NCBI GenBank assembly: GCA_917880885.1
Contig: OU862921.1
Coordinates: 53,990,508 to 54,054,507, forward strand
Source of the DNA: Limnephilus marmoratus
Taxonomy: Eukaryota > Arthropoda > Insecta > Trichoptera > Limnephilidae
Length of the DNA: 64,000 bases
Reading direction: 5' to 3'
Positions 1-11,162 of the stretch are shown in pieces. Within the stretch, counting starts at the first letter, position 1; each line of letters starts with the position of its first letter. The notes beneath the pieces are model-generated. The model ran no database searches and was not told the DNA's origin. It worked only from the letters and a program-made list of their open reading frames with translations. Both the position numbers and the translations under genes were made by a program.

Positions 1-59
1 ATTAATGGTATACCCAAAATCGTTAAGGCTCATTCAAAAAACTCCCCACAAAACTAACA

Positions 60-983
60 CTCTACTACCAAAATGTTAGAGGTTTACGCACTAAGCTCAA
101 CACCCTAAGATGTAATATTCCAACGTTAAACAACGATGTGTACTGCCTAACAGAAACCTGGCTTCATGAAAAAATATCTTCCCCTGAATTAGGCTTCACC
201 AACTACGATATTTACCGGCTGGATCGTGAAAATATTATTGGCGGAGGGGTTTTAATATCGATCAGAAAGTTGTTCCATTCAAAAATATTAAAACTAAAAA
301 ATAAAAACATTGAACAAATAGCTATATTAGCGAAACTAAAAACTACAAAAATAATTATTGTGTGTGCATACATCCCCCCCCAAGCTAGTGTTGATGTGTA
401 TTGTAAGCATTGTGATGAAATTGAATCATTGAAAATGAGATATCCTGATGCAAAATTGATATTTTTTGGGGATTTTAATCTTCCAAATGTAAACTGGGCA
501 CAACCCACTGAATCTTCAAATCCCATTTCTGCCAAAGCCCAATTAATCATTGATACCATTAACTTTTTCAATCTTAAACAATTAAATCATGTTAAAAATA
601 TAAATGATAGAATTCTTGATCTTGTCATATCAAACATTAATAATAGTAATGTCAGCGAATCGCAAGAATCAATAGTATCCATTGACTCTCATCATCCCCC
701 ATTACAAGCGATCATTTATTTGGCCCCCATTGAACTCTTTACCCCCCAATCTCCTATTCACGCACCAAACTACAAGAAAGCTGATTATAAACAAGTGCGA
801 TTATATCTGTCTTCACTCAATTGGTCCCCCATTTTTATGTCAACAAACGTAGAAGAAGCAACAAATGTGTTTAATTCAATCCTTTATAATACCATTGAAA
901 ATTGCATACCAACATCTATTGTAAAACGAAACGATTGTAACCCAAATTGGGTTAGTACTGAGCTAAAAAAACTCATTCAATGA
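60..983 (+). pseudogene. LINE endonuclease domain (EN) of ORF2, partial
   Basis: Reading from base 60 the frame gives the usual EN opening (YYQNVRGL), then LTETWL, GGGVLI, a GDFNLPNVNW block near residues 115-125 and a SIDSHHPPL block, which corresponds to the terminal S-D-H catalytic motif of LINE endonucleases. This enzyme nicks target DNA to prime reverse transcription. There is no clear natural start because the upstream part of ORF2 lies in disrupted sequence at the window edge. A TGA at 981-983 ends the frame before the reverse transcriptase, so the copy is not functional. Identification as an EN domain is firm; family placement is only by general resemblance to jockey/CR1-like insect LINEs. 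Confidence 0.8.
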
Positions 984-2923
984 AAAAAAATTGCTCACAT
1001 TAACTATAAATCCAATAACTCTATTAATGCTATAAATTTTTTTCTGATTTACGAAATAAATGTAAAAGTCTATCTAAAAAATGCTATTCAGATTATATTA
1101 CAGATGTAGAGCAGACTATCAAGTCAAATCCAAAACATTTCTGGAATTATGTGAAGTCTCTTAAAGACAATAACGGCTGTCCTAGATCAATGTATTCAGG
1201 GCGCAAACATGCTGACAATGATCAAGAAATAGTTGATCTCTTTGCTGATTATTTCTCAAGTGTTTATGAACACAATAATGATAATGTGGCTTTACCTGAA
1301 TTTAAATACACCAATGTAACTGATATATCAACATGCCACATTTCCCTGAATGATGTTAATAAAAAGTTCAGATCTCTAGATTGAAGGAAGGGGTCAGGTT
1401 CTGACAAAATTCCACCGGTATTCATAAAGGAATGCGCTCAGTTTATAGCAGCTCCTCTCCAACACATATTTAATCTGTCACTCCGAACTGGATTATTTCC
1501 TGGTCCTTGGAAACTTAATCACTTAACACCTGTATTTAAATCAGGTGATAAAAATTGTGTTTTAAATTATAGACCAATTTGCATACTGCCTACCATCCCG
1601 AAAATGTTTGAAAGTATTGTCTTAGATAAGATTGCTGATAAGTTTAGGCATATTATTACTCCAGAATAGCATGGTTTTGAAACCGGTCGGTCAACCACAA
1701 CCAATCTTCTATTATATGAACACTATATCTGTGAAGCTTTCACGTCTGGTGCACAAGTAGATTCAATATATACTGACTTTTCAAAAGCCTTTGATAAAGT
1801 AAATATTAATATCCTTCTCGCGAAACTGCAAGCCCTTGGTATACATGGATCATTCCTAAAATGGTTGAATAGTTACCTCTGTAACCGTGAACTCATGGTA
1901 AAATTAAATAATAAATTTTCGTATAAATTTAAAGTAACTTCGGGAGTTCCTCAAGGCTCTCATCTGGGCCCACTTCTCTTCATTTTATTTATAAATGATT
2001 TATCTTTATGTTTCGATAATGTCAAATTCATTCTATTCGCAGAAGACCTAAAGCTTTTTAAGATTATAAAATGTTTAAATGATGCACTTATCCTTCAGCA
2101 AAATTTAGAAAGACTTGCTAGCTGGTGTGAAATAAATAAATTATTCCTAAACGTAAAAAAATGTTTCCAGATGTGTTTTTACCGTTCACGGATTCCAATA
2201 TCTACATCGTATTTAATTAACAATAATGAAATTGCATTAGTACCATTAATTTATCAAAGACCTTGCTGTTATTTTTGACCGGAAACTTACATTTGATCGT
2301 CAATGTGAAACAATTTCCAATAAGGCCATGCAAATTCTAGGTTTTGTAATACTAACACAAGGACTTTTCAAAACATTGAGTCAATTAAGCTACTTTACTG
2401 CTCTCTTGTAAGATCGCAGCTGGAATATGCATCTCCTGTATGGTCTTCGATTTATACCTGTAACTTACACCGTTTGGAGAGAGTACAAAGAAAATTTCTT
2501 CGATACGTTCAATTCAAATTGAGACAGCCTGTAATTGAAATCCGCTACAATGCATTAATGTTTGATCTAAACCTACCACTACTTTCTACCCGGCGTACTA
2601 TTAATGACATTCTTATACTTTTTAAATTACTGAACAATCTCATAGACTACCCTCAAATGTTAAGTGTTATAAATATTCGTGTCCCTGTTAAATCAACTCG
2701 ACTCCACCACCTTTTCCACAGTGACAATCATAGCACTAACTATTCCTATCATTCACCGCTAGTGCGTTTTCACCGAACTGCCAATACGTATACAGACCTT
2801 TTCGATATTTTCAAAACCTCACCGTCTTGCATCAAAGCAAAAATAACTAGTTATTTATTTATTTATATAATTTTTTTTTTGCCAGCAACCCGGGCGTTTA
2901 TTGTTTTAAATTATCTTATATAA
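984..2923 (+). pseudogene. LINE reverse transcriptase domain, multiply broken
   Basis: Pieces in more than one frame reproduce a LINE reverse transcriptase: a KSNPKHFWNYVKSL-type connector near 1,120, a NYRPI block near 1,565, a TDFSKAFDKV block near 1,770, VPQGSHLGPLLF near 1,945 and the C-terminal region LERVQRKFLRY near 2,475. In-frame stops occur at 1,382-1,384 and about 1,666, with frame changes elsewhere (for example after 2,278). The catalytic box normally reading F-A-D-D reads F-A-E-D at about 2,037-2,048, so one catalytic aspartate is lost as well. The copy is dead and probably older than the neighbouring gypsy insertion. Confidence 0.8.
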
Positions 2924-3021
2924 ACAAGTAAGTAACCCGCCTCACTAGACTAAGTCTGTTCTGAGACGGGTACCTATACATATATTTACAGATGCATACA
3001 CTTACACACAACTATATATAT

Positions 3022-3354
3022 ATTTGGCAAATGACTTTATTTGGTAGGATCGTACTTACTAATGTAGCCAAGGTATGAAGATAAATTAATACACAGGTTG
3101 AGGTTCCGGACTCCACGTTTATTGAATGTTGGATACAAAGCATGACACGACAAAAGTTCGATTCAGAAGGATTTGAAGGAAAATGGCGAGTATGACAGCG
3201 AAAAGTGACGAACGACCCAAAAGGGCGCAAGGAAGGGAATGAAATTGCCTACGAGTTTATTCTGGCGTCTGGCCCGCAAGCGCTCAGATCTCAGGGATAC
3301 CCTTATACAAAATTACTTTATGGCTGTAAAATGAAATCGCTGTCATTCTCTACA
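3022..3354 (-). repeat. 3' LTR of the gypsy element
   Basis: This 333-bp sequence recurs at 11,163-11,495 with a constant offset of 8,141 bases and no difference found by eye. On the minus strand it starts TGTAGAG and ends GCCAAAT. It contains a TATA-like TATAAGG near its start and AATAAA about 90 bases later, a plausible promoter and polyadenylation pair. Identity of the two LTRs points to a recent insertion. Confidence 0.93.
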
Positions 3355-3369
3355 TACCTTCCTCCCAGT
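3355..3369 (-). other. Polypurine tract of the gypsy element
   Basis: Directly upstream of the 3' LTR on the minus strand is a purine run reading CTGGGAGGAAGGTA, the expected position for plus-strand primer synthesis. Confidence 0.65.
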
Positions 3370-5442
3370 TTGAAAAACGACATAAAAAATAAATGTAAAA
3401 ATAGTTTATTGGTTTCAATGCGTTCCAGAAAATATAATGAAAAAACATCACATGTTGGTATTGTGAGTAGTGTCGAATAATAATCTGCTTTTAATTTAAC
3501 AATATGTTATTATATTTTTTGAAATGCATTAGATATGATTACTTAAATTAGATTTTACAGTCGTAAATAGAAGGAAGAGTGATTCTGTATTTTAATATAA
3601 ACAGTTTCAAAAGTGATTTGACATACATTATATAAACTTGGTTTATTCTGTGTGGGACCACCCACCACACGAAACATGCTGACTTCTGGATTAGATTAAA
3701 AATGCAACATTGTATGTCACCTAACTTTTAAAGCTAAATTTAAAAACTTACTTGATTGTGAAATATGTGTGTAACATTATAAATATAGTATTTTAACATG
3801 GATTTTGAATTTGAAGCTATAAACATAATGTTATTTCTAGGAGTATGCTCCAACTAGATTGACTATGTATATAATCAATGAATTGCATCTACAAACTTTA
3901 TGTTTGGAGCATATGTACAGGATGTTTGCGACTAGTATCACTTAAAATTAATATACATATTAAAAATACTTCACAATACTTCAATTGTGTATTATTAACA
4001 AATAAAATTATTAGTTTAGAGAGAAAATACTTAAAAGTTACTGCGTCAACAAACGTTTTTTGTTTGGAGCAAGGAGTGTCACGCACTTATGCTTTAATTC
4101 AAATCACCCTTTCAGGTAATTTGTGGTAAATATAAGACATATTATGTTCCGATAATATAACAGTGTTAGAATAACTATAGCTTATTATTCATATAAAGTA
4201 AATACTCTATTACTGGAATATGATAAAGTACATGGCTAAAACTATTTATTATATAATACAGGTTTAGAATGTTTGATCTTAAACGAATCAAATATTTCAG
4301 ATTTGGAAAGTAGTAGATATTATAAAATGTACAACATATTCGTTTTCTATGAACATGAGGTATGAAATCCTTAATCTATCATTTTTATAGTGATAATATC
4401 TCATCAATTGTTTACAAGTGTAGTTTATATAATTTTATGCTGGTTTTTATAAATGAACTTGATGTGTATTTGCTAATACCTTTGTAAACACTTAAGGAGT
4501 AATTTATAGTTTAAAAAAAAAAAAAAATTTTTATCAACACATTCTATCAGGCGAGGGACATGTACGCTTGATAGGATATGGATAAAAAATAATCATATTG
4601 TTATAAGCAATTACATTTCATTAAAAGAAATGGTATAAAAATTATTGTATGATTTAAATGTTAAAATCTCAACAACATGTTCATTCGGATATGTGGATGT
4701 CATCAAACATTCGACTGAACATGGTTAAATTCCATAATATTATAAAAATACGCAAAACGTAATCAAAGTTAGTTAAAAGTTACTAAAGATACATGTGAAA
4801 GTAAACGCGTCTAGCGGGGTGGTTTGAAACTTGGATAAGTTATTCATGAATGGATACATCAATGTGTGTTATTTTGTTAACATGATCAATATTACATACA
4901 TTATGTTATAGTTATATTTAAAAGTTATCTTAAGTACATGTTGCATTATAGAATGATATAAACGATATGTGCTATATTAAAGTATGATATATTATGTTTG
5001 GTTTTGTTATTGTAAAACCTACTAAGAGAACGCTTATCTTAGCGTAACGTTAAATGATTTCTTATACATAGATGTTTTATCGTGTAATATACGATTGTAA
5101 AGTTGACTTAAAACTAGCTACATGTTATTTACATGGTTGAAGAATGAAAAATTTTTCATTAGTTACACGAATTATAATAGTACTAATATAGAGCTCAAAA
5201 TTTTATCAAAATTTGTAGACTTTAGTATATTTGTTCAGTAATTTTTTAAAAAAATATATGCTTTTTGGAATTCTAATGAGTTTTTCTATGTGTTTTATAC
5301 TTATTTTTTATAAATCTGTTTTGTATAAATCATTTTAGATTTGATATGGATTTGTAAGAATATAAATGAGAGAAAGAATTTATATTGAAAAGAATTTATA
5401 TTGCCTTTATATTGGAAAGAATTTATACTGCCTTAGTGCCAT
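3370..5442 (-). other. Long noncoding 3' region of the gypsy element
   Basis: About 2.1 kb lie between the integrase stop codon and the polypurine tract. The sequence is AT-rich, has no reading frame of note on either strand and shows no env-like frame with a signal peptide or membrane anchor. Nothing recognisable is seen apart from a possible hairpin at 3,652-3,675 followed by GAAACATG. It could be a genuine 3' UTR or an older insertion captured by the element. Confidence 0.6.
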
Positions 5443-8400
5443 TTATTTGCGTACTGATTGGTATCTGTCAGGGAAATGCACCCTTCGACCGGATCTTGTT
5501 CTTGTTATATTTTCTGGGAGTGGTTCCTGGACAGATGTAGAAATAGGTACGTTGTCTTCTACTGGTATAAAAGCGGGCTTTAGGCGATCTATCGAGACAC
5601 GCTTCGGTTTCCCATTTACGCTGATGACGAATGTTTTTTCATCGCGTTCTTCGACTTTATATGGTCCTTCGTAAGGGTTTTGGAGCGATCTTCTTCCTCC
5701 ATCTGTTCTGAGGAATACATGGGTAGAAGTAGGCAGATCTTTGTGTATAAAGATTTTTCTTGTACCATGAGCACTTGCAGGAGTTGATTTTATGCCATCA
5801 AATTTTCTTTGTAGACGTCCAACATAAGTGTCAGGTTCTTCCCTTGGAGTCTCAGTGAAGAAATCACAAGGTAACCTGAGAGTTCTACCGTATGTGAGTT
5901 CGGCTGGTGAACATTTTAAATCGTCCCGAACTGTCGATCTCAAACCGAGTAGGATAAGAGGGAGATTCTCTAACCAGTTTGGTTCTCCGCTTGCTATGAG
6001 GCTAGCTTTTAATGTGCGATGCCATCTTTCGATCATACCATTGGCTTGCGGGTGATATGCGGTAGTTCTTGTATGCTAGATTCCAAACTTCTCAGTCAAT
6101 TTCCTAAATAAAAAACTCTCAAACTGTCTTCCTTGGTCTGTTGTGATGGTCAACGGGGTCCCGTGACGAGCAATCCAGTGAGTCGTAAGGGCAGTAGCGA
6201 CGGTTTCCGCTGACATGTCTTTTAAAGGTATAGCTTCGGGCCAGCGAGTAAATCTCTCTGACGACCTCCGTAGTCCGGTGGCTAAGACTCTTGACTCACA
6301 TTCCGGAGGTCGCGGGTTCGAACCCGGCATGCGCAAATAAATTTTATTTGATTAATTTGTGTTATTTCACAATTAATTCATTTAAAATAATATATAGTAT
6401 ATTTGCGGCATGTTCCAGAGTGGAAGATACTATTAGTATCGCCCTGGTGTAAGACCACCATTCAGAATTGAAACGTTGCTTGAAAATGGCTTTAGCCGTG
6501 TTTAGTGACCAGATCTGAATAGCCAGGTACTTCCCAACCTTCCTCTTCCCCACCTCCTTCCCCTCCCCACTACCTTCAGCCTCACAACATACCCCAATTG
6601 GGGATGCCATAGTCTCACTGGCTCCAGACGGGAGCAGTTGAGATTCTTGTGCGGTATTCACTGTAAAAAAAAAAAAAAAATAAAAAAAATCTGTCGATCA
6701 TGGTTAACAGGTATCGGTACTCGTTGCAAGCTGGAAGAGGGCCCACTATGTCGATATGGACATGTCGGAAACGATCTTCAGGCAAAACATAAGTTGCTGG
6801 TGGCGCTACCGTATGTTTGGTGACTTTGGCTTTTTGGCACGCAATACAGTGCTTGACGAAGTTTTTTATATCTGTCGCCATGTTGGGCCAAACAAATCTT
6901 TGTTTTATAGTGTTAGTTGTTCCGAGGATGCCTGGATGGCAAACATTATGGACGCTTTCAATCACTTGGTCTCGCATGCAGGCTGGAACGAAAGGTCTGA
7001 CATGGCCTGTGGAGATGTCACACCAAACTGAAGCATCTGTGCCAGGTATCACCATTTGACGTAAGGCGAGGGTGGTGTCATCTTTTGCCTTACTAATTTC
7101 GTCAGTTTGACACTGCACTATTCCCATCTGCCTGTAGTCAATTTCAGTAGGACAATTAATCTCATCGATTCGAGATAGTGCGTCTGCTACTACGTTCTGT
7201 GATCCAGAAACATGCCTGATGTCAGTGGAGAATTGAGCAATAAAATCCAACTGTCTTTCTTGACGTGGAGAGCTAGAGGCTCGCTTTTTGCTAAAGGCAA
7301 AGGTGAGTGGCTTGTGGTCAGTATAGATTGAAAAATTTCGACCTTCAATGTGGTTCCTGAAATACTTTACAGCTTCGTAAACGCCAGTAAGTTCACGGTC
7401 AAAGGTGCTGTACTTCCGCTGTGCGGGTGTAAATTTTTTCGAGAAGAATCCCAGGGGTTCCCAAGAATTGTTGTTGAGTTGCTGTAGTGTTGCTCCCATA
7501 GCTATATCACTAGCGTCAACCATTATTGAAATTCTTGCTGTCGGGATTGGGTACGCAAGTAAAGCTGCATTTGCTAATTGCTGCTTACAATTCTCGAATG
7601 CTTCTGTGAGTTCTTGATTCCATGTGAGTATCCTTTTGTCATTCTTTTTGTAACCATTTATACAGTTGAATAACTTAGTCTGTATGTTTATGGAATTGGG
7701 CAGGAATCTGCGATAATAATTTAACATTCCTAAAAAGCGTCGTAAGTCTTTCGCTGTTTTAGGTAATGGGAACTCTGTGACTGCTGATACCTTTTCCTTG
7801 ATAGGTGACATTCCTTTTTGGGTGATCGTGTGACCCAAGAAGTTCACTGTGTGTACACCAAATTTGCACTTATTTATATTTATAACCAGATCATATTCGG
7901 CGAGACGTTTTAGTAGTAAATCTAGATGCCTTTTGTGCTCTTCTTCGTTTTTGGAAGCGATGAGGATGTCATCCAGGTAAACGAAGCAAAAATCCAGGTC
8001 CCTTGTTACAGAATGCATAAATCTTTGAAAGCTTTGTGCTGCGTTTGATAGCCCGAATTGCATAGACGTAAATTCGAATAGGCCAAACGGGGTGATGATC
8101 GCAGTCTTCGGTATATCGGCCGCTTCCACCGGTATTTGGTGATAAGCGCGAGACATATCTATGGTGCTAAATATAGTAGCGTCAGATAATTTATGTGCAA
8201 AATCATTCAGTTGCGGTATGGGATATTTGTCCGGAATTGTCTGGGCGTTCAAGCGGCGATAGTCCCCACATGGACGCCATTCGCCATTCGGTTTTCTAAC
8301 CATGTGCAAGGGGCTGGCCCAATTACTCTTTGATGGCCTGCAAATCCCTTGCTCCATAAGGTATTTAAATTCCTTTTTGGCTGCTTCAAGTAGAGCTGGT

Positions 8401-9023
8401 GCGAGTCTACGAGCACGCTCAGTAACAGGAGGTCCCTTGGTCTCTATACAATGTGTTACAGTGTGTCTTTTTTTATCAGGGATTTTCATGTTAGGCCTTG
8501 TTAAGTTCGGGTATTTATTCAGGATGTCCCTATATTTTTGTACAGTAGAAATAGTAGAGATTCCAGAAGTTGGTCCTTTGTAGGTTATTCCCCTGATTAA
8601 TAGTCCTGTAGATTGGTCTGCAATGGTTGCTTTCTTGAGATCCACTATTAAGTTAAAATTATGGAGAAAATCAGCTCCTAGTATGGGTCTCGAAACATCA
8701 GCGACAATGAATCGCCATTTTAATGCTCGTCGAAGGCCAAAATTGAGCTCGACGGTCCTTGTACCATAAGTTTTGATTGGGTTTCCATTCGCTCCATACA
8801 GGGTAGTTGGGCAGTTGTCAGAAGTTACATTATTCTTGTTATAAGACTGGTTTCTAGGTAAGACGCTAACGTCAGCCCCTGTGTCCACTAGGAATTTCTG
8901 TCGCGTTTGTTGGTCATATACGAAGAGACGACAAGTTTTGCTGGGAATCTCACATGTCCCTACTGTGAGGTTCCGTTGTCGTTTTCCGAGTTTTTCTTGG
9001 TAAATGAACATGGTTGCAAACAC
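5443..9023 (-). pseudogene. pol: gypsy pol: protease, RT, RNase H, integrase; split by a SINE and a TAG
   Basis: Reading from 9,023 downwards the frame gives an aspartic protease (VDTGADVSVLP, about residue 46-56), a reverse transcriptase with YLDDILIAS near residue 350, an RNase H starting at about MVDASDIAMG, and an integrase with an H-X4-H...C-X2-C zinc finger and its first catalytic Asp in HIDIVGPL. The frame is broken at the codon for F in TMIDRF by the SINE at 6,256-6,686, resumes at RFTRWPEA and carries the second Asp in TTDQGRQFES. It meets a TAG at 6,076-6,078, then continues in the same frame to 5,443 with the catalytic Glu in GMIERWHR and a C-terminal TRSGRRVHFPDRY motif typical of the clade. 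The pol frame is shifted by -1 relative to gag and overlaps it by 64 bases, so expression would need frameshifting. Confidence 0.92.
6256..6686 (+). mobile_element. tRNA-derived SINE, copy 1, inserted in gypsy integrase
   Basis: A 431-bp insertion interrupts the integrase reading frame and ends in an A-rich tail (6,665-6,686). The flanking bases AAATCT are duplicated (6,250-6,255 and 6,687-6,692). The head is tRNA-like, with an A-box-like segment (TAGTCCGGTGGCTAAG) and a perfect B box (GGTTCGAACCC) at about 6,315, which together form an internal RNA polymerase III promoter. The body shares several blocks with the copies at 24,300 and 42,538: GTGACCAGATCTGAATAGCC, CATACCCCAATTGGGGATG and TGCGGTATTC. 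Head plus body plus tail and the target duplication make the SINE call firm. Its parent LINE is not identified. Confidence 0.9.
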
Positions 9024-9952
9024 CTGTATGCTTTTTCCCCGAATCTTCTGTGGAAACTGCAGATGCCATTATTGTTTCTATTTGGAGATTTATCACGAGA
9101 CCGAGACCTAGGTCTGCTTGTGAAGTTCTTCTGTGTCGAATTTTGATACGAGTAGTTCCTACGAGGACTTTGATTTCGTTTTCCTCGAAAGTTTGAAGAT
9201 TGGTTCGTCTGAGTAAGCTTCAATTGAGATACTTCACGGGTTAGTGCGGAAATTTGTTGTTGAAGTTGGAGTAATATTGAAGTTTCCGTGGATTCCGATC
9301 TTGATGTGGATGGTTTACTATTGCGGTCGACGACACTACAATCTGTCGATTGGTAAACATCTAATATTTTGTCAGCCGTGGACGCCAGTTGACTCACATT
9401 ATTTTCCGTGAGTGCTGATAATATTGCCTGCACATGTTGCGGTAGGCGCTGCAACCATAATGTACGAACTATTGCGCTCTCCGCTAAAGCTGGACCAGCT
9501 AGTTCTAACATGTGCCTTAAGAGTTCGGTTGGTTTCCGGTCTTCAAGTTGGATTCCAGTAAGCAAGCGAGTTAGACGCTTCTCCGCAGAATCCTGCAGAC
9601 GATCAATAAGCGCGGTCTTGAGGGTAGTATATTTGTCCGTTATTGGTGGTTTCGTGACTATGTCACTCACGCTTTGTAGAGTTTGCGAATCTAAGGCTGC
9701 GACGATGATGTTATATTTGGTGAAGTCATCTTTAATACGTGAATTCGCAAACTGAGCCTCTACTTGGACTATCCAAAGTTGAATATTCTCCTTCCAGCAA
9801 GGGGGGAGCTTTACTGAGACGTGGTGTATCGCTTGATCAGAGTTATTAGAGCTGGTAGATTCCATGGTTGATTGTGTTTTTTTCTTGGCTTCTGCCGTTG
9901 AATTTGTTCCGAAGATTTGTTCGAAGTGGAAGTCTTCGTCAGAAGTGGTCAT
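8960..9952 (-). CDS. gag: gypsy Gag (capsid-nucleocapsid) with CHCC finger
   Basis: The 330-residue frame is open from the ATG at 9,952. The N-terminal half (LPPCWKENIQLWIVQVEAQF through NNVSQLASTADKILDVY) matches the capsid region of arthropod gypsy elements. A serine/asparagine-rich linker follows (residues 210-290), then the finger C-S-F-H...C-L-Q-P-C at about residues 298-315, with spacing C-X2-H-X9-C-X3-C. That spacing is unusual for retroelements and characteristic of CsRn1-like elements, which lack the standard CCHC knuckle. Gag would assemble the particle and bind RNA. The frame overlaps pol by 64 bases. No inactivating change is visible in this ORF. Confidence 0.88.
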   Translation of the reverse strand: MTTSDEDFHFEQIFGTNSTAEAKKKTQSTMESTSSNNSDQAIHHVSVKLPPCWKENIQLWIVQVEAQFANSRIKDDFTKYNIIVAALDSQTLQSVSDIVTKPPITDKYTTLKTALIDRLQDSAEKRLTRLLTGIQLEDRKPTELLRHMLELAGPALAESAIVRTLWLQRLPQHVQAILSALTENNVSQLASTADKILDVYQSTDCSVVDRNSKPSTSRSESTETSILLQLQQQISALTREVSQLKLTQTNQSSNFRGKRNQSPRRNYSYQNSTQKNFTSRPRSRSRDKSPNRNNNGICSFHRRFGEKAYRCLQPCSFTKKNSENDNGTSQ

Positions 9953-11147
9953 TTCGCATTACATTCATTGGCAAATATGGCAGAAAGCGTATGGCAAGAA
10001 AAATATTGCAAGAAATGAATCATATGTGAAAAAAAAATTATTTAAAATTTTTGGCAAAATTGTTAAAAAATTAACAATATTTTGTACTAGATTCCATCGA
10101 TTGTTACATAGAAAGCGTTCAGCAAAGTTTAAAATTAGAATGTACTGTCTGTAGGACTTAATTTACAAATATCATTTGTAAAATAATCTGTAAAATATTC
10201 GTAGTTCCAAGAAATGTTAAAATATTACTGAATTTCAATAGTATACTTGAACAGAAATGTGCAAATAGGTAGCATTATTATGGATTGTAGGTAGGTATAA
10301 TTTCACATGTATTCACACAAGTTCTAAAAATTTCTTAAAGAGAACATGTGCTGAATTGCAACATTTTGGGTAGGAATCAACCCATCAAACAATGTAACAT
10401 AATTTAAAAATGCTGAAATAAAATTAATGATGAACTTTTTTTAATTTACGTGTCTGTAGCGATGGTTTCCACAAGCGTTGAATTCTGTGATAAGTGTTTT
10501 CTCTGCCTGCCGCTCTGATGAAATCGGCAGTTTCGGGCTTGCAGCGCTGGAATCCGTCCCGGCGTAGAATTTACCGGACCTGCCGCGTTGTGTTTCCGCC
10601 TTAAGTACTTCGGTCACGAAATGTCAGTTTGTTCCCCTGAAATAGATGGTACAACGCAGTTTAATTCTTTTTTGAAGAAACGAAAAGAAATAATGATTAG
10701 TTGGTTTGATAATTTATGAGAGATCATAGTATTTATTTGAAAGGTCGTAAAGGTTACAATATTTTGACTTTAAAATCCTGTTATCGGAAGATTGATTTAC
10801 ATAATCCATGTGGGTATATAGTAAAAAATCAAGATATGTTTGATATGATTGAATGATTAATTATTAATTACATTTAAAAAATATTTGTTTTAGAAAAATA
10901 ATACTTTGCTTGAAAACCCATGCACTGTTTAGGCCGTCATTATCGAAATATATGACGGAATATGCGATGCATATTATATTTAAAGTTTTACTGAGGTCTC
11001 CCTAGTGAAAAGCAATAAGAGCAAAAGATGCACTGTTATTTTAGTTAAAATTGAAAGGTAACTCACCGGGATATGATACCTCAGGATTTCCTTCCCTGCG
11101 CCATGATGGTCGCTCGCTGCTGGTTGTCCGCCATTATCCATGTGTAT
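9953..11147 (-). other. gypsy 5' leader
   Basis: About 1.2 kb separate the primer binding site from the gag ATG. It contains no long frame and presumably carries packaging signals. A GC-richer patch lies at 10,450-10,630. Nothing else is recognised. Confidence 0.6.
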
Positions 11148-11162
11148 ACGTCGGGTTCACCA
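11148..11162 (-). other. Primer binding site, tRNA-Trp type
   Basis: Immediately after the 5' LTR the minus strand reads TGGTGAACCCGACGT. The complement of the insect tRNA-Trp 3' end is TGGTGACCCCGACGT, one mismatch in fifteen. CsRn1-clade elements are known to use tRNA-Trp. Confidence 0.8.

Larger units (their letters stand above)
1..2990 (+). mobile_element. Decayed jockey/CR1-like non-LTR retrotransposon (LINE), left end outside window
   Basis: The segment encodes, in order, an apurinic-type endonuclease (from about base 60), a connecting region and a reverse transcriptase ending near 2,923, so it is the ORF2 part of a LINE in plus orientation. ORF1 and the 5' end lie outside the window. 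Several stops and frame changes separate the pieces. Downstream of the last coding piece, bases 2,935-2,975 can form a stem (ACCCG and CTCA pairing with TGAG and CGGGT), followed by AT/CA microsatellite, which resembles a LINE 3' terminus. The gypsy element at 3,022 was inserted in this microsatellite. The exact clade cannot be settled without alignment. Confidence 0.85.

Noticed and set aside
3205..3480. Open frames in the gypsy LTRs (also 11,081-11,371 and 11,346-11,582)
   Set aside because: They lie in LTR sequence present twice, run across LTR borders and have no domain; chance frames.
3652..3690. Fifth hammerhead-like motif in the gypsy 3' region
   Set aside because: A stem followed by GAAACATG is present, but the required CTGANGA box upstream is missing.
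6270..6335. tRNA gene
   Set aside because: The head of the SINE has A- and B-box-like sequence, but the arms do not fold as a tRNA and a SINE body with A tail and target duplication follows.
10513..10545. CTGATGA as a hammerhead box in the gypsy leader
   Set aside because: No GAAA box follows a proper stem II.
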